Below, one piece after another: positions 45,823 through 56,444 of a stretch of DNA of 64,000 nucleotides (the stretch's first letter is position 1; the number at the start of each line of letters is the position of its first letter). A model generated the notes under the pieces. That model was not told where the DNA came from, made no database searches, and saw only the letters and a program-made list of their open reading frames with translations. Origin of the DNA: an uncultured Spirochaetia bacterium. Its GTDB lineage: Bacteria; Spirochaetota; Spirochaetia; CAKZLE01. Location: the NCBI GenBank assembly GCA_937125225.1, contig CAKZLE010000022.1:24036-88035 (forward strand). The letters run 5' to 3'. Both the position numbers and the translations under genes were made by a program.

Positions 45823-47502
45823 ATGAGAAGGACTAGAAGAGAACAGGCGACTCTTATCGCCGTTTCAGCACCAGGACTCATCCTGATGTCTGTTCTCTTC
45901 ATCCTACCGGTCTCCCTCATTCTGATCGAAGCGATTCGTACTCCTGAGGGAGATCTGACATTTCATTATATCGCAGAAGTCCTAACTGATCCCTATAGTT
46001 GGCGGATAGCCTGGTTCACCTTTCTACAGGCACTATTGAGTACCCTCTTTGCACTTCTCCTAGGCTTTCCAGGGGCATATCTGCTCTCACATTACGAATT
46101 CAAAGGAAAGAGATTCGTACAATCGATCGCACAGCTCCCCTTCGTACTGCCTTCAATCCTCGTCGTTCTCGGCTTCGTCATCTTCTTCGGTAATAGTGGA
46201 GTCCTCAACTCCCTGTTGAAGCACCTCTTAGACCTCAAAGAGACACCATTGAAGATACTCTACTCCTTCAAAGCGATCATCCTAGCCCATACCTTCTATA
46301 ATTTTCCGATCTCTTTGAGTATCATAGCCGCCTTCTGGCAGCAACTTGATTCACGGGAAGAATCTGCCGCCATGACCTTGGGTGCAAACCATAGGACTGC
46401 TTTCAGGACGATAACACTACCGAGACTCATACCGGCGATCAGTGCAGCGGCATCGATGATCTTCCTCTTCTGTTTCACGAGTTTCTCGATCATCCTCGTT
46501 CTTGGAGGAGGACCGAAGTTCACTACCCTCGAGGTACAGATCTATCAGCTTGCACGGGTACAGTTCGATGTTTCACAGGCTGCAGCCTTTGCCCTCTATT
46601 CGTTAGCCATCTCCTCTGGGGTACTTATCCTTTATATCAAGTCACAGCACTGGATGCAGAAGACTATGGGATCAGTAGGAAGGGCCCTCTCCCCAAAGAG
46701 AACCGGTAGATTCTCCAAGTTCCTGATCATGACCTACATGCTCCTGATCATGCTCCTCATAGTAGCACCGCTTCTCTCTATCCTCTTCAGATCCTTTCAG
46801 GAACCGATAAGCAGAAGCGGGGAAAATAGAGTATCCCTCAGATGGTATCTAGAATTATTCGGTTTCGGCTCGGCTAGCCAGTTCTTCAAGGGTGCCTCAC
46901 AGGCGATCTTGACGAGTATCTCAATCGCAACGGTGGTAACCCTCCTCTCGGTTCCCATATCATTAAGCCTCTCTACGCTTATCCTTCAATTGAAGAAGAG
47001 GCTCAGTATCGCAGCCGAGACACTTTTCATGCTTCCCATGGCCGTATCCTCTGTGATTATTGGTCTCGGTTATGCGATAATCGTAAGCAGGTTCCCAGTC
47101 ACGAAGATAGCCTACCCTATGATCATAGGGGCTCATCTTGTGATAGCGACTCCTTTCATGATCAGGTCAGTCCTACCGGTGTTCAGAAAGATCCACAAGA
47201 TCTATACACCTGCGGCACTTGTCTTAGGAGCTACACCGTTTCAAGCTTTCCTTCACATCCAATTACCATTATTGAAGATGTCTATCATATCAGGGGCTAT
47301 ATTCGTATTCGCCATCTCTATCGGTGAGATGAATGCCACCCTCTTGTTATCTGATGCGAAGGTGACTACTATCCCGATCCTGCTCTACAGACTCATCGGT
47401 TCCTATAACTTCTTCGGAGCCTGTGCTTTAGGTACCCTACTTATGTCTATATGTCTGATACTCTTCGCTGCGACGAATAGTATCCAGGAGAGAAAAATAT
47501 GA
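45823..47502 (+). CDS. thiP: Thiamine ABC transporter permease ThiP (fused halves)
   Basis: 559 residues from ATG 45823 (a GTG at 45820 overlaps the thiB stop). Two homologous permease halves, each with six or so membrane helices and the cytoplasmic EAA-type loop (AAMTLGANHRTAFRTITLPRL; ALVLGATPFQAFLHIQLPLL), which is the normal ThiP design. Translationally coupled to thiB and thiQ. Confidence 0.92.
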   Translation: MRRTRREQATLIAVSAPGLILMSVLFILPVSLILIEAIRTPEGDLTFHYIAEVLTDPYSWRIAWFTFLQALLSTLFALLLGFPGAYLLSHYEFKGKRFVQSIAQLPFVLPSILVVLGFVIFFGNSGVLNSLLKHLLDLKETPLKILYSFKAIILAHTFYNFPISLSIIAAFWQQLDSREESAAMTLGANHRTAFRTITLPRLIPAISAAASMIFLFCFTSFSIILVLGGGPKFTTLEVQIYQLARVQFDVSQAAAFALYSLAISSGVLILYIKSQHWMQKTMGSVGRALSPKRTGRFSKFLIMTYMLLIMLLIVAPLLSILFRSFQEPISRSGENRVSLRWYLELFGFGSASQFFKGASQAILTSISIATVVTLLSVPISLSLSTLILQLKKRLSIAAETLFMLPMAVSSVIIGLGYAIIVSRFPVTKIAYPMIIGAHLVIATPFMIRSVLPVFRKIHKIYTPAALVLGATPFQAFLHIQLPLLKMSIISGAIFVFAISIGEMNATLLLSDAKVTTIPILLYRLIGSYNFFGACALGTLLMSICLILFAATNSIQERKI

Positions 47503-48476
47503 ACTATCACATATCGATCGAACAGATGAAGAAGAGCTATGCAGAGTTCGAACTCTTTGTAGATTTTAAGATTTCAGCTCATGAATTGATCTCCATTGTG
47601 GGCCCTTCCGGTTGTGGTAAGAGTACGACCTTGTCACTTATCACAGGATTGATCGAACCAGATGAGGGAGCGGTTCTCATCGATGGAGATGATATAACAG
47701 GGCTACCAGTCTGGGAGCGTAATATCGGATTCGTCTTCCAGGATTACGCATTGTTTCCCCATATGAATGTAAAGAAGAATATTGCCTATGGCCTCAAACT
47801 CGCTAAAGAAAGTACAACGATCATAGACAGCTCAGTAGAATCTCTTCTCGAGACGATTCAACTTCAAGGATACGGTTCTAGAGATATTGAGAGCCTTTCA
47901 GGGGGAGAACGGCAACGAGTAGCACTTGCGCGAGCAGTAGCCCCTCATCCTCATCTACTTCTTCTCGATGAACCCCTCTCTGCACTAGATGCAAAACTGA
48001 GGATTTCATTAAGAAAGGAGATTCAGAGGATCCATAAAGAACTCGAACTCACCACCTTATATGTCACCCATGACCAGGAGGAGGCCCTTGCGATCAGTGA
48101 TCGTATCATCGTCATGAACAATGGTCGTATCGAACAGATCGGAACGCCAGAGGAGATCTATCACGAACCTGCCTCACGTTTCGTAGCCCAGTTCATCGGT
48201 TCCTCGAATATCATCGAGGAGAGTGAGTACCCGGACACCTGTCTGTTCTTCAGACCCGAGGCTCTCCATATAGATGATGATACGGTCACAGAAAAGACTC
48301 ATAGAATCTATCGTAATGCCACTCTATCTTATCAAGAATTCTCAGGACAGTACTATTGCTGTACCTTCACTTGGAACTCTCAACTCCTGATTGCCTACAG
48401 TAGTTCACAACTTGATTTAGGAAAAAATGACTATACACTATCGGTTGCACATGATTCTGTCTGTTTTATCAACTGA
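47499..48476 (+). CDS. thiQ: Thiamine ABC transporter ATP-binding protein ThiQ
   Basis: 325 residues, about 90 more than E. coli ThiQ (232). ATPase core with [46 protein letters not shown] and VTHDQEEA. The extra C-terminal part (from about 240, with QFIGSSNIIEES and CLFFRPEALHID) resembles the TOBE-type regulatory tail of sugar and iron importers. The ATG overlaps thiP by four bases. Confidence 0.9.
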   Translation: MNYHISIEQMKKSYAEFELFVDFKISAHELISIVGPSGCGKSTTLSLITGLIEPDEGAVLIDGDDITGLPVWERNIGFVFQDYALFPHMNVKKNIAYGLKLAKESTTIIDSSVESLLETIQLQGYGSRDIESLSGGERQRVALARAVAPHPHLLLLDEPLSALDAKLRISLRKEIQRIHKELELTTLYVTHDQEEALAISDRIIVMNNGRIEQIGTPEEIYHEPASRFVAQFIGSSNIIEESEYPDTCLFFRPEALHIDDDTVTEKTHRIYRNATLSYQEFSGQYYCCTFTWNSQLLIAYSSSQLDLGKNDYTLSVAHDSVCFIN

Positions 48477-48516
48477 ATCACTTCTTTTTTCTTAAATAAT
48501 TACGTATATTCTATCC

Positions 48517-49068
48517 ATGAGAAGAATCATGATCTTCAGCCTATCATTCCTCATGGTAACAACCCTATTAGGTGCTGCAATAACCTATGATATCTCAATA
48601 CGACCAAAGACCTATTTGAGTCTTGATCAGGATCTTGAACCTCAATATGTCTCGAACCAGGTTGGGATTCAGATTTCTGCAGGATTATCTGCCTATATCA
48701 TAGATGACTTCCTTTTCAGAACTGAACTTTCCTATTCACATATTCCATCTACTGAGATGTATGGATTCTATGAGATCAGAGGCTTTGACAGCCTCTCTTT
48801 AGGTCTTGGGACGGGAGTCACCTTCTGTGACTATTTCGGTGTATACTCAATACTGTATGCTCATTACAGTACCTATAATGACACTTCTGTTCGTTTTGCA
48901 CATCTTGAACTCTCAGCCATACCCTATTTTCTCCTTATAGAGAGTGAATCCTTGGATATATTGCTCGACCTTCCTATTACCTATGATATAAGAAGGGATC
49001 TTGACCATAACATCTCGATAGGTGTTGGAATCAGGTTGAGTTTCCCCTCAGGAGGTGTTGACCCATGA
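48517..49068 (+). CDS. Outer-membrane beta-barrel-like protein
   Basis: 183 residues. Signal peptide (IMIFSLSFLMVTTLLGA), then alternating strands rich in Tyr, Ser and Gly (VGIQISAGLSAYIIDDFLFRTELSYSH; SLGLGTGVTFCDYFGVYSILYAHYS), with a final strand ISIGVGIRLSFP. It fits an 8-stranded barrel, but no family was recognised. The start lacks a strong ribosome site. Its stop overlaps the caspase-like gene by four bases. Confidence 0.6.
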   Translation: MRRIMIFSLSFLMVTTLLGAAITYDISIRPKTYLSLDQDLEPQYVSNQVGIQISAGLSAYIIDDFLFRTELSYSHIPSTEMYGFYEIRGFDSLSLGLGTGVTFCDYFGVYSILYAHYSTYNDTSVRFAHLELSAIPYFLLIESESLDILLDLPITYDIRRDLDHNISIGVGIRLSFPSGGVDP

Positions 49069-49928
49069 AAAGACTGATACCTCTCCTCATATTGAGTCTA
49101 GCAGTTTTAAGCTCCTGTTTTCTGGTTCAAGATGATTATACAGTTAATCGACATGCACTCATCTATTCAGTCGATTATGGGAATGATAACGAAAACACCC
49201 TAGATAATACCGTATATGACGGTATTGATATGGAGAATGCCTTCACTGAACTAGGTTATGTCGGAACCCATAGGCAAAACCCAACGAATACTGACATCCT
49301 CGATGATATCGCAGCCCATGCTCTCATAGCAGGTGAAACAGATATCACCTTGTTCTACTTCTCAGGCCATGGGTATGAAGATGAGGGGATCTCATATCTG
49401 GTTCCCTACTATGACGGGGGGTATGATGTGATCAGTTCCCAAGAACTCTATGAGGCACTTGATGCAGTCGATGGACAGAAGATCATCATCTTAGATATCT
49501 GTAATTCCGGAGGATTCGTCTCCTCCTCTGGCTATGATGTTGATGGACTACCTGAGGACTATGGGACAACTCTCTCTCCATCAGCCTTCTTCGAGAGTTG
49601 GACACGTTTCTTCTCACAGGAGGATATAGCCCTCGAGTTTCCGGATATCCATGCTATATCGGCTGCAGGAAGAGATGAACTCTCCTATGAACACGATACA
49701 ATTCAAAATGGTTATTATACCTATTATCTACTTGAGACACTTGGCTATGATCATGAAACGAATACATTGGATATTACCGAAATGTTCGCTGATTCGGATG
49801 GGGATGGAGATGTCTCAATATCTGAACTCTATGGGAATACCTTCGATCATTTCAGTGATCATGTAACACTACCCTACTATTCTCATATCTCCGGTGGTCC
49901 GATAGATCCAATCCTCATACAGTACTAG
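49065..49928 (+). CDS. Caspase-fold (clan CD) lipoprotein with EF-hand
   Basis: 287 residues. Lipobox Cys18 (AVLSSC). Catalytic pair of the caspase fold: His102 in FYFSGHGYED and Cys146 in ILDICNSGGF, with a conserved D-rich strand between. A perfect EF-hand loop (Asp243, Asp245, Asp247, Gly248, Val250, Glu254) lies near the C-terminus. Calcium-triggered cysteine peptidase activity is inferred from these motifs. Coupled to the barrel-like gene upstream by a four-base overlap. Substrate unknown. Confidence 0.82.
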   Translation: MKRLIPLLILSLAVLSSCFLVQDDYTVNRHALIYSVDYGNDNENTLDNTVYDGIDMENAFTELGYVGTHRQNPTNTDILDDIAAHALIAGETDITLFYFSGHGYEDEGISYLVPYYDGGYDVISSQELYEALDAVDGQKIIILDICNSGGFVSSSGYDVDGLPEDYGTTLSPSAFFESWTRFFSQEDIALEFPDIHAISAAGRDELSYEHDTIQNGYYTYYLLETLGYDHETNTLDITEMFADSDGDGDVSISELYGNTFDHFSDHVTLPYYSHISGGPIDPILIQY

Positions 49929-49932
49929 ATCA

Positions 49933-51921
49933 TCAATTCCCCATCTTCTTGAGTTCTTCGACCTCATCCCTGATAAGGGCTGCCTGCTCGAATTCCAGCT
50001 GTTTCGCATGTTCAAGCATCTGACGTTCTAATGCACGGATAAGTTTCTTTCGTTGGGCAGGGACGATGATATTATACCCCTGTTTGAGCATTTCGATATC
50101 GGTCTCAACACCAGCCTTCTCTTTCTCCTTCTTACGCATAAGAAGGTCCTGAATGGCTTTATGGACACTCTTAGGGGTGATCCCATGCTCTTTATTATAA
50201 GCCGTCTGACGTAACCGCCTCTCTTTGGTCTCTCTGATCGCATCGACCATGGCATGGGACATCTTGTCAGCATACATGATAACGGTACCATGATCATTTC
50301 TTGCGGCCCTTCCGATCGTCTGCACGAGAGCAGTCGCAGATCGCAAGAAGCCGATCTTATCGGCATCAAGGATAGCTACCAACGATACTTCAGGTAGATC
50401 TAACCCCTCTCTAAGGAGGTTTATCCCTACAAGCACATCGAACTCACCAAGTCTTAGATCTCTCAAGAGTTCGACACGTTCGATGGTTTCGATCTCAGAG
50501 TGAAGATACCGGACCTTTACTCCTATTCCTGCAAGATACTCTGTCAGATCCTCTGACATCTTCTTTGTCAGGGTAGTGATGAGTACCCGTTCCTTGACTG
50601 CGACACGTTTCATGATCTCCCCATAGAGATCCTCGATCTGGCCTGTAGTCGGTCTTACATCGATCTCAGGGTCCAATAGACCGGTAGGTCTGATGACCTG
50701 TTCAACGATTCTCGAAGAGATATCGAGTTCTTGTTTTCTCGGTGTTGCTGTGACGAAGATACGCTTATAGAGCATATCATCGAACTCCTGATAGAATAAT
50801 GGCCTGTTATCAAGAGCAGAGGGTAACCTAAAACCGAAATCAACGAGATTTCGTTTCCTTGAACGATCTCCCTCATACATACCACCTATCTGAGGGACAG
50901 TAACATGAGCCTCATCGATGAAGGTCAGGAACTTCTCAGGGAAATAGTCTAGAAGGACTGCGGGTCTCTCCCCCTCTTTCCTCCCACTAAGTTGTCTGGA
51001 GTAGTTCTCGATTCCTGAACAGTAACCCATCTCCATGAGCATCTCCAAATCATACTCTGTTCGAGTCTTGATCCGTTCAGCCTCCATGAGTTTACCCTCA
51101 GAGGTGAAGAACTCATACTGTTTATCGACCTCATCTTTGATATTACCGATTGCCTTCCTCACCTCCTCTTCGGGAATGACGAAGTGTTTCGCAGGATAGA
51201 TCATGATCTTATCAGGTTCATCAAGAGTCTCTCCTGAAACAGGATTGATCATGGTGATTGCCTCGATCTCATCCCAGTCGAGTTGTATTCTGAAGGCCTC
51301 TTTCATATAGGCAGGTTGTATCTCGATCACATCGCCCCGAACTCTGAAGCCTCCTCTCTTGAGTATGGCATCATTACGTTCATACTGCATCCTAATAAGC
51401 TTCTTAAAGATCTCATTATGCTTGAAGGAGTCACCTAGATTGAAAGCAATTCTCATATCCTTGAAGGCTACAGGATTTCCAAGACCATAGATGCATGATA
51501 CCGTAGCAACGATAATAACATCGTTTCGCTCCATGAGAGCTGAAGTAGCAGCGAGTCTCATCCGGTCGATCTCTTCATTGATCGAAGAATCCTTTTCGAT
51601 ATAGAGGTCCTTCGAAGGCACATAGGCCTCAGGTTGGTAATAATCATAATAGGAGACAAAATATTCAACAGCATTATCGGGGAAGAACGATTTGAATTCC
51701 CTATAGAGTTGTGCTGCGAGAGTCTTATTGTGTGAGAGGATAAGGGTCGGCAGCTGAGTCCTCTCGATGATCTTTGCCATAGTGTAGGTCTTACCGGAGC
51801 CGGTAACACCCTTGAGAGTCTGTATCTCATCCCCTCCGAGTACCCCCTCAGAGAGCAGATCTATAGCTTGTCCCTGATCTCCTGCCGGATCGAACGGTGA
51901 ATCAACGCGGAATTCAGGCAT
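49933..51921 (-). CDS. uvrB: Excinuclease ABC subunit B
   Basis: 662 residues from ATG 51921 (MPEFRVDSPF, as in other UvrB); a GTG at 51936 is possible. DNA damage recognition in nucleotide excision repair. GVTGSGKT Walker A, beta-hairpin region YYDYYQPEAYVP, DEAH in FIDEAHVT, QTIGRAARN motif VI and the C-terminal UvrC-binding UVR motif (LEFEQAALIRDEVEELKKM). It directly follows htrA. Confidence 0.95.
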   Translation of the reverse strand: MPEFRVDSPFDPAGDQGQAIDLLSEGVLGGDEIQTLKGVTGSGKTYTMAKIIERTQLPTLILSHNKTLAAQLYREFKSFFPDNAVEYFVSYYDYYQPEAYVPSKDLYIEKDSSINEEIDRMRLAATSALMERNDVIIVATVSCIYGLGNPVAFKDMRIAFNLGDSFKHNEIFKKLIRMQYERNDAILKRGGFRVRGDVIEIQPAYMKEAFRIQLDWDEIEAITMINPVSGETLDEPDKIMIYPAKHFVIPEEEVRKAIGNIKDEVDKQYEFFTSEGKLMEAERIKTRTEYDLEMLMEMGYCSGIENYSRQLSGRKEGERPAVLLDYFPEKFLTFIDEAHVTVPQIGGMYEGDRSRKRNLVDFGFRLPSALDNRPLFYQEFDDMLYKRIFVTATPRKQELDISSRIVEQVIRPTGLLDPEIDVRPTTGQIEDLYGEIMKRVAVKERVLITTLTKKMSEDLTEYLAGIGVKVRYLHSEIETIERVELLRDLRLGEFDVLVGINLLREGLDLPEVSLVAILDADKIGFLRSATALVQTIGRAARNDHGTVIMYADKMSHAMVDAIRETKERRLRQTAYNKEHGITPKSVHKAIQDLLMRKKEKEKAGVETDIEMLKQGYNIIVPAQRKKLIRALERQMLEHAKQLEFEQAALIRDEVEELKKMGN

Positions 51922-51926
51922 ATCTA

Positions 51927-53210
51927 CTATTCCCACTCATACTGTTCAGGACGTTCTACGAGTTCTACATCTAAGGTTATCCGTTTATCACCACGAAGGA
52001 CCACGATATCTATCGTATCCCCAGGCTTGGTCGATTCAAGAGCACTGAAGTAGTCAGCGAAGTCCTTGATCTCAATCCCGGCGATCTCTACGATGATATC
52101 ACCATCGAGGAAGAAGATCAGTTCTCCATATTTCACCTTCTCAGATCCTCCACGGATACCGGCGGTCTCTGCCTTTCCCTTTGCAGTCACCTTTGAAACG
52201 AGGATACCGTTATCGACAGGGAGATCCCCGTAGGAGGAGATTCTACTATCAAGTTGTACTGGGCTGATATCGATCCAGCCTCGTACGACCTTCCCATATT
52301 CGATCAATTCTGGGATGACACGGATCGCCGTATCAACAGGGACAGCGAATCCGATTCCCATAGAACTTCCAGTTGTGGTATAGATCGTAGTATTGATCCC
52401 GATCATCTTTCCATGAGAATCAAGTAGAGGTCCACCAGAGTTTCCAGGGTTGATCGATGCATCAGTCTGTATCATATTGAGCATAATGAGATTCGAATCA
52501 GTCTTTATCGGTCTGTTGAGCCCAGATACGATCCCCTCGGTGAGGGTTCGATCATATCCAAAGGGGTTACCAATCGCTAGTGCCTTCTGCCCTATCTTGA
52601 GATTCTTTGATGAACCGAATTCGATCGTAGTGAGTTTCTCTCCCTTAGGTTCGATCTTGATGACCGCTAGATCATTCTCCTTATCACGACCGATGATCTC
52701 ACCCACATAACTCGTTCCATCATAGAGGCTGACATAGACCTCTTCTGCACCATCAATAAGGTGGTAGTTCGTTATGATATGCCCCTCTTGATCGATGATC
52801 GAACCAGATCCGGTCCCCGATTCCGGGATGGCCTCTAATATGAGGTTATAACTATATTTTTGAGTTGTGATATGGACTACGGCCTTATTGAACTGGGCAT
52901 AAATATCGATATTCTCTTGTTCATCGGCAGTGAAATCAGAGTAGCCTTGACTTGAGAAGACTGAAAGAGCATCTGCTATGATCCCCAGAGGGCCAGCATC
53001 GTCCTCTTCAGATATCCCGGCTAATTCAAGGAGTCCCGTCTCACCCTTCTCTCGAAGGACTGTCTGAGCGGCCTCTTGAAGTATGCGTTCCTGTTCACTC
53101 ACCTTGAGGTGCTCGGTCCATGAATAGATACCGTAACCAATCAAAGAGGCGATGATAACTAGGAAGACGATCCCTACGATCCTCTTCGTATCATTTGAAG
53201 AATTACTCAT
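51927..53210 (-). CDS. HtrA/Deg-family serine protease
   Basis: 427 residues. One N-terminal membrane anchor (IVGIVFLVIIASLIGYGIYS), then trypsin-like domain with His150 (TNYHLID), Asp180 (ENDLAVIK) and Ser258 (GNSGGPLLD), and a single PDZ domain (about 320-415). Protein quality control in the envelope. Similar to DegS/HtrA-type proteins with one PDZ. ATG follows AGGAG. Precedes uvrB. Confidence 0.92.
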   Translation of the reverse strand: MSNSSNDTKRIVGIVFLVIIASLIGYGIYSWTEHLKVSEQERILQEAAQTVLREKGETGLLELAGISEEDDAGPLGIIADALSVFSSQGYSDFTADEQENIDIYAQFNKAVVHITTQKYSYNLILEAIPESGTGSGSIIDQEGHIITNYHLIDGAEEVYVSLYDGTSYVGEIIGRDKENDLAVIKIEPKGEKLTTIEFGSSKNLKIGQKALAIGNPFGYDRTLTEGIVSGLNRPIKTDSNLIMLNMIQTDASINPGNSGGPLLDSHGKMIGINTTIYTTTGSSMGIGFAVPVDTAIRVIPELIEYGKVVRGWIDISPVQLDSRISSYGDLPVDNGILVSKVTAKGKAETAGIRGGSEKVKYGELIFFLDGDIIVEIAGIEIKDFADYFSALESTKPGDTIDIVVLRGDKRITLDVELVERPEQYEWE

Positions 53211-53260
53211 GTACTCCTAATCTCCTATTCCTCACTACTATATCATAGTTATAATCAACA

Positions 53261-54604
53261 CTAAATAGTATCAGAATTTAATCTATATTTCCAGCGTCCA
53301 GTCCTATAGAGTAACCACACCACAATAGCCACAACAAAGTTCGATGCGAACATCCCCCACCAGATCCCGTCGGGGCCCATATGGACTATCGAGGTCAAGA
53401 AGAAGGCAACCGGCACACGAATGAGCCAGAGGCGTGATATCTGAACGACCATGATTGGCTTAGTATCTCCTCCACCCTGAAAAGCCCCAATAAGAACCGT
53501 ATACAGAGCAAAGAACACTACAGAGATCGATACGATACGAAACAAAGTCGCACCGTAGAATATGACCTCAGGATCATCCACGAAGAATCTGACGAGCAGG
53601 TTGCCATAGAAGAAGGTAAGGCTCATCCCTGCGATGATGAATACCGCGATTGTCATGAGACCGTAACGCACCACCTGGACTGCTCGATCTGGAGCTTTAG
53701 CGCCGAGATTCTGACCCACGAGGACAGCTGTTGCCTGACTGATTCCTTGGGCTGGCATATTGAATAGAGCAATGATCCTCCCACCGACTCCAAAGGCTGC
53801 GATGACGGCAGGTCCAAAGGTGTTGACGATTCCCTGCAACGTAGTGAATCCAAGGGCCGAGACCCCTTGGCCTATTGATGAGGGGAGCCCAATCGACATG
53901 ATCAGCCCCCAAGCCCTCCTATCAGGTTTTATCGTTGACATTCTCAACCGAATCTTCAACCTACCTGAACTCAACAGATAGATATCGATGACCGAAGCGA
54001 TCGATCGCGAGATGACAGTAGCCCAAGCAGCACCTGCGACCCCCATGACGGGGAAAGGTCCAATACCAAAGATCAGCAGGTAGTCGAGACCGACATTGAG
54101 AGAGACGGTAATGATCTGGATCTTCAAGGGGGTGAGACTATCACCGACTCCCTGTAAGATACCTCTGAACGCGAAGGCCACGAACATGAAAGGCATGCCA
54201 TAGAATATGATCCTCATATAGGTCTTCGTATATTCATAGGTAAGACCAGTGGGTACTTGTAATAGTCGCAGAAGGGGATCGGTAAGCAGCAGACCTGTGA
54301 TCATGATCAGGAACGATACGAGCACGAGGATACCAAAAGTCTGCCCTACATAGAATTCTACCTTATCAGCATCCTCACGCCCCTTAGCTTGGGAGATGAG
54401 AGTGGTTCCGGCCGAGGAGAATCCAGCACCGAAGATGATAAGAAAGATGATGATATTGAAAGAGATCGAGGGGGCTGATATAGCCTCTTTTCCCAGTTTG
54501 CCAAGGAAGTATGAATCTGCAAGATTATAGAGGGTCTGCAAGAGATTCGCCCCCATGATCGGGAGGGCTAGATGTATCAATTGAGCATAGAGTCCTCTTT
54601 TCAT
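53261..54604 (-). CDS. MATE-family efflux transporter
   Basis: 447 residues from ATG 54604, with AAGGAG five bases upstream; the frame extends to 54625 without a good site. About 12 membrane helices; MATE pattern in IMGANLLQTLYNLADSYFLGKLG and the second-half equivalent. Sodium- or proton-coupled export of drugs or metabolites; substrate unknown. Divergent from glnS. Confidence 0.9.
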   Translation of the reverse strand: MKRGLYAQLIHLALPIMGANLLQTLYNLADSYFLGKLGKEAISAPSISFNIIIFLIIFGAGFSSAGTTLISQAKGREDADKVEFYVGQTFGILVLVSFLIMITGLLLTDPLLRLLQVPTGLTYEYTKTYMRIIFYGMPFMFVAFAFRGILQGVGDSLTPLKIQIITVSLNVGLDYLLIFGIGPFPVMGVAGAAWATVISRSIASVIDIYLLSSGRLKIRLRMSTIKPDRRAWGLIMSIGLPSSIGQGVSALGFTTLQGIVNTFGPAVIAAFGVGGRIIALFNMPAQGISQATAVLVGQNLGAKAPDRAVQVVRYGLMTIAVFIIAGMSLTFFYGNLLVRFFVDDPEVIFYGATLFRIVSISVVFFALYTVLIGAFQGGGDTKPIMVVQISRLWLIRVPVAFFLTSIVHMGPDGIWWGMFASNFVVAIVVWLLYRTGRWKYRLNSDTI

Positions 54605-54719
54605 GATTCTCCTTGGAAATGGCACAGCCTGTTAAAGTATCTCCTAAACATATATAGCATAAACCATCGCAACGTGCTAGTATTGGTCATTATTTCTCAT
54701 ATTAGGAGTGTTAAGAATT

Positions 54720-56420
54720 ATGATTCATGAGGAAACACCATCAGAGGTGATATCAAGGAATTTTATTGAGAGAATCATAGATCAGGATCTCAAGACAGGT
54801 AAACATACAGAGATCGTTACCAGATTCCCACCGGAACCTAACGGATACCTTCATATCGGTCACGCAAAATCGATCTGTCTGAACTTCGGTCTTGCAGCAC
54901 AATACCATGGAAAATGCCACCTTAGATTCGATGACACCAATCCTACTAAGGAAGAGGTGGAATATATTGAATCGATCAAGAAAGACATCTCTTGGTTAGG
55001 CTTTGATTGGGGGGAAAATGAGTTCTTCGCCTCTGACTATTTTGAGAAACTCCATGAGATTGCGATAAAACTCATCAAAGAGGGAAAAGCCTATGTCGAT
55101 GAGCTGACTGCAGAAGAGGTCAGAGCCTATCGGGGAAGTCTTACTGAACCGGGAAAGAACAGCCCCTATAGGGATCGATCTGTTGAAGAGAATCTCAGAT
55201 TATTCGATGAGATGGGAAAAGGCCTGCACGATGAGGGGACTCTTGTCCTCAGAGCTAAGATCGATATGGCCTCCCCTAACCTCAATATGAGAGATCCTTC
55301 ACTGTATAGAATACTAAAATCTGAGCATCACCGAACCGGTGATAACTGGAATATATATCCAATGTATGACTTCACCCATCCTCTTTCAGATGCGATGGAG
55401 AAGATCACCCATTCTGTATGTACTCTTGAGTTTGAAGATCATAGACCACTCTATGACTGGGTCGTGGAACAATCTGGAATCGAGACGATCCCACACCAGT
55501 ATGAGTTCGCAAGATTGAACCTCACCTATACCATCATGAGCAAGAGATATCTACTTCAACTCGTCACTGATGGTCATGTCTCTGGTTGGGATGATCCAAG
55601 GATGCCTACGATCTCAGGTCTTAGACGAAGAGGATTCTCACCAGAATCTCTGAGAGCTTTCGCCAAGAGGATCGGTGTATCAAAGACCAACAGTGTAGTA
55701 GACTTCGCCCTACTCGACCATTGTCTAAGAGACGATCTCAATGCACGGGCAAGCAGAGTCATGGCAGTCCTCAAACCACTAAAGGTCATCATCACTAACT
55801 ATCCAGAAGACCAGGTAGAATATCTCGATGCCGATAATAATCCAGAAGATGAGCATGCGGGAACTCGAAAGATCCCCTTCTCCCGTGAGATCTATATCGA
55901 ACAGGACGATTTCATGGAGAACCCTCCGAAGAAATATTTCAGGATGTCTCCGGGTAAAGAGGTACGTCTCAAACATGCCTACTATGTAACCTGTACCGAT
56001 GTCATCAAGAAAGAGGATGGCTCGATCAAGGAGTTACATTGTACCTATGACCCTGATTCTAAAGGTGGTTGGACTGATGATGGACGTAAAGTCAGAGGGA
56101 CGAGCCACTGGGTAAGTGCACCACAGGCCCTCTCAGGTTCGGTACGTCTCTATGATAAGCTATTTACAGCTGAGACTCCTGGAGAGGCGACTGGTAACTT
56201 CATTGATGATCTAAACACTGATTCTATCGAGACTATCACAGGATGTAAGTTCGAACCCTCTCTTGCTGAGGCAAAAGCTGGTGACTACCTACAGTTCATG
56301 AGAACCGGATATTTCTGTCTTGATGAGAAGGATACCACTGAGGGAGAACTGGTATTCAACCGGACAATCCCGCTGAGAGATTCTTGGGCTAAGCTCAAGA
56401 AAAAGTTGGGTATTTCCTGA
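54720..56420 (+). CDS. glnS: Glutaminyl-tRNA synthetase
   Basis: 566 residues from ATG 54720; the frame opens at GTG 54708 but that overlaps the ribosome site TAGGAGTG. Class I signatures: [15 protein letters not shown] (HIGH) and IMSKRYL (KMSKS). Charges tRNA-Gln directly, here encoded at 12888. Having GlnRS means direct glutaminylation rather than only the amidotransferase route. Confidence 0.96.
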   Translation: MIHEETPSEVISRNFIERIIDQDLKTGKHTEIVTRFPPEPNGYLHIGHAKSICLNFGLAAQYHGKCHLRFDDTNPTKEEVEYIESIKKDISWLGFDWGENEFFASDYFEKLHEIAIKLIKEGKAYVDELTAEEVRAYRGSLTEPGKNSPYRDRSVEENLRLFDEMGKGLHDEGTLVLRAKIDMASPNLNMRDPSLYRILKSEHHRTGDNWNIYPMYDFTHPLSDAMEKITHSVCTLEFEDHRPLYDWVVEQSGIETIPHQYEFARLNLTYTIMSKRYLLQLVTDGHVSGWDDPRMPTISGLRRRGFSPESLRAFAKRIGVSKTNSVVDFALLDHCLRDDLNARASRVMAVLKPLKVIITNYPEDQVEYLDADNNPEDEHAGTRKIPFSREIYIEQDDFMENPPKKYFRMSPGKEVRLKHAYYVTCTDVIKKEDGSIKELHCTYDPDSKGGWTDDGRKVRGTSHWVSAPQALSGSVRLYDKLFTAETPGEATGNFIDDLNTDSIETITGCKFEPSLAEAKAGDYLQFMRTGYFCLDEKDTTEGELVFNRTIPLRDSWAKLKKKLGIS

Positions 56421-56444
56421 TTAGAAAACATAGGGGGTGTTCTT

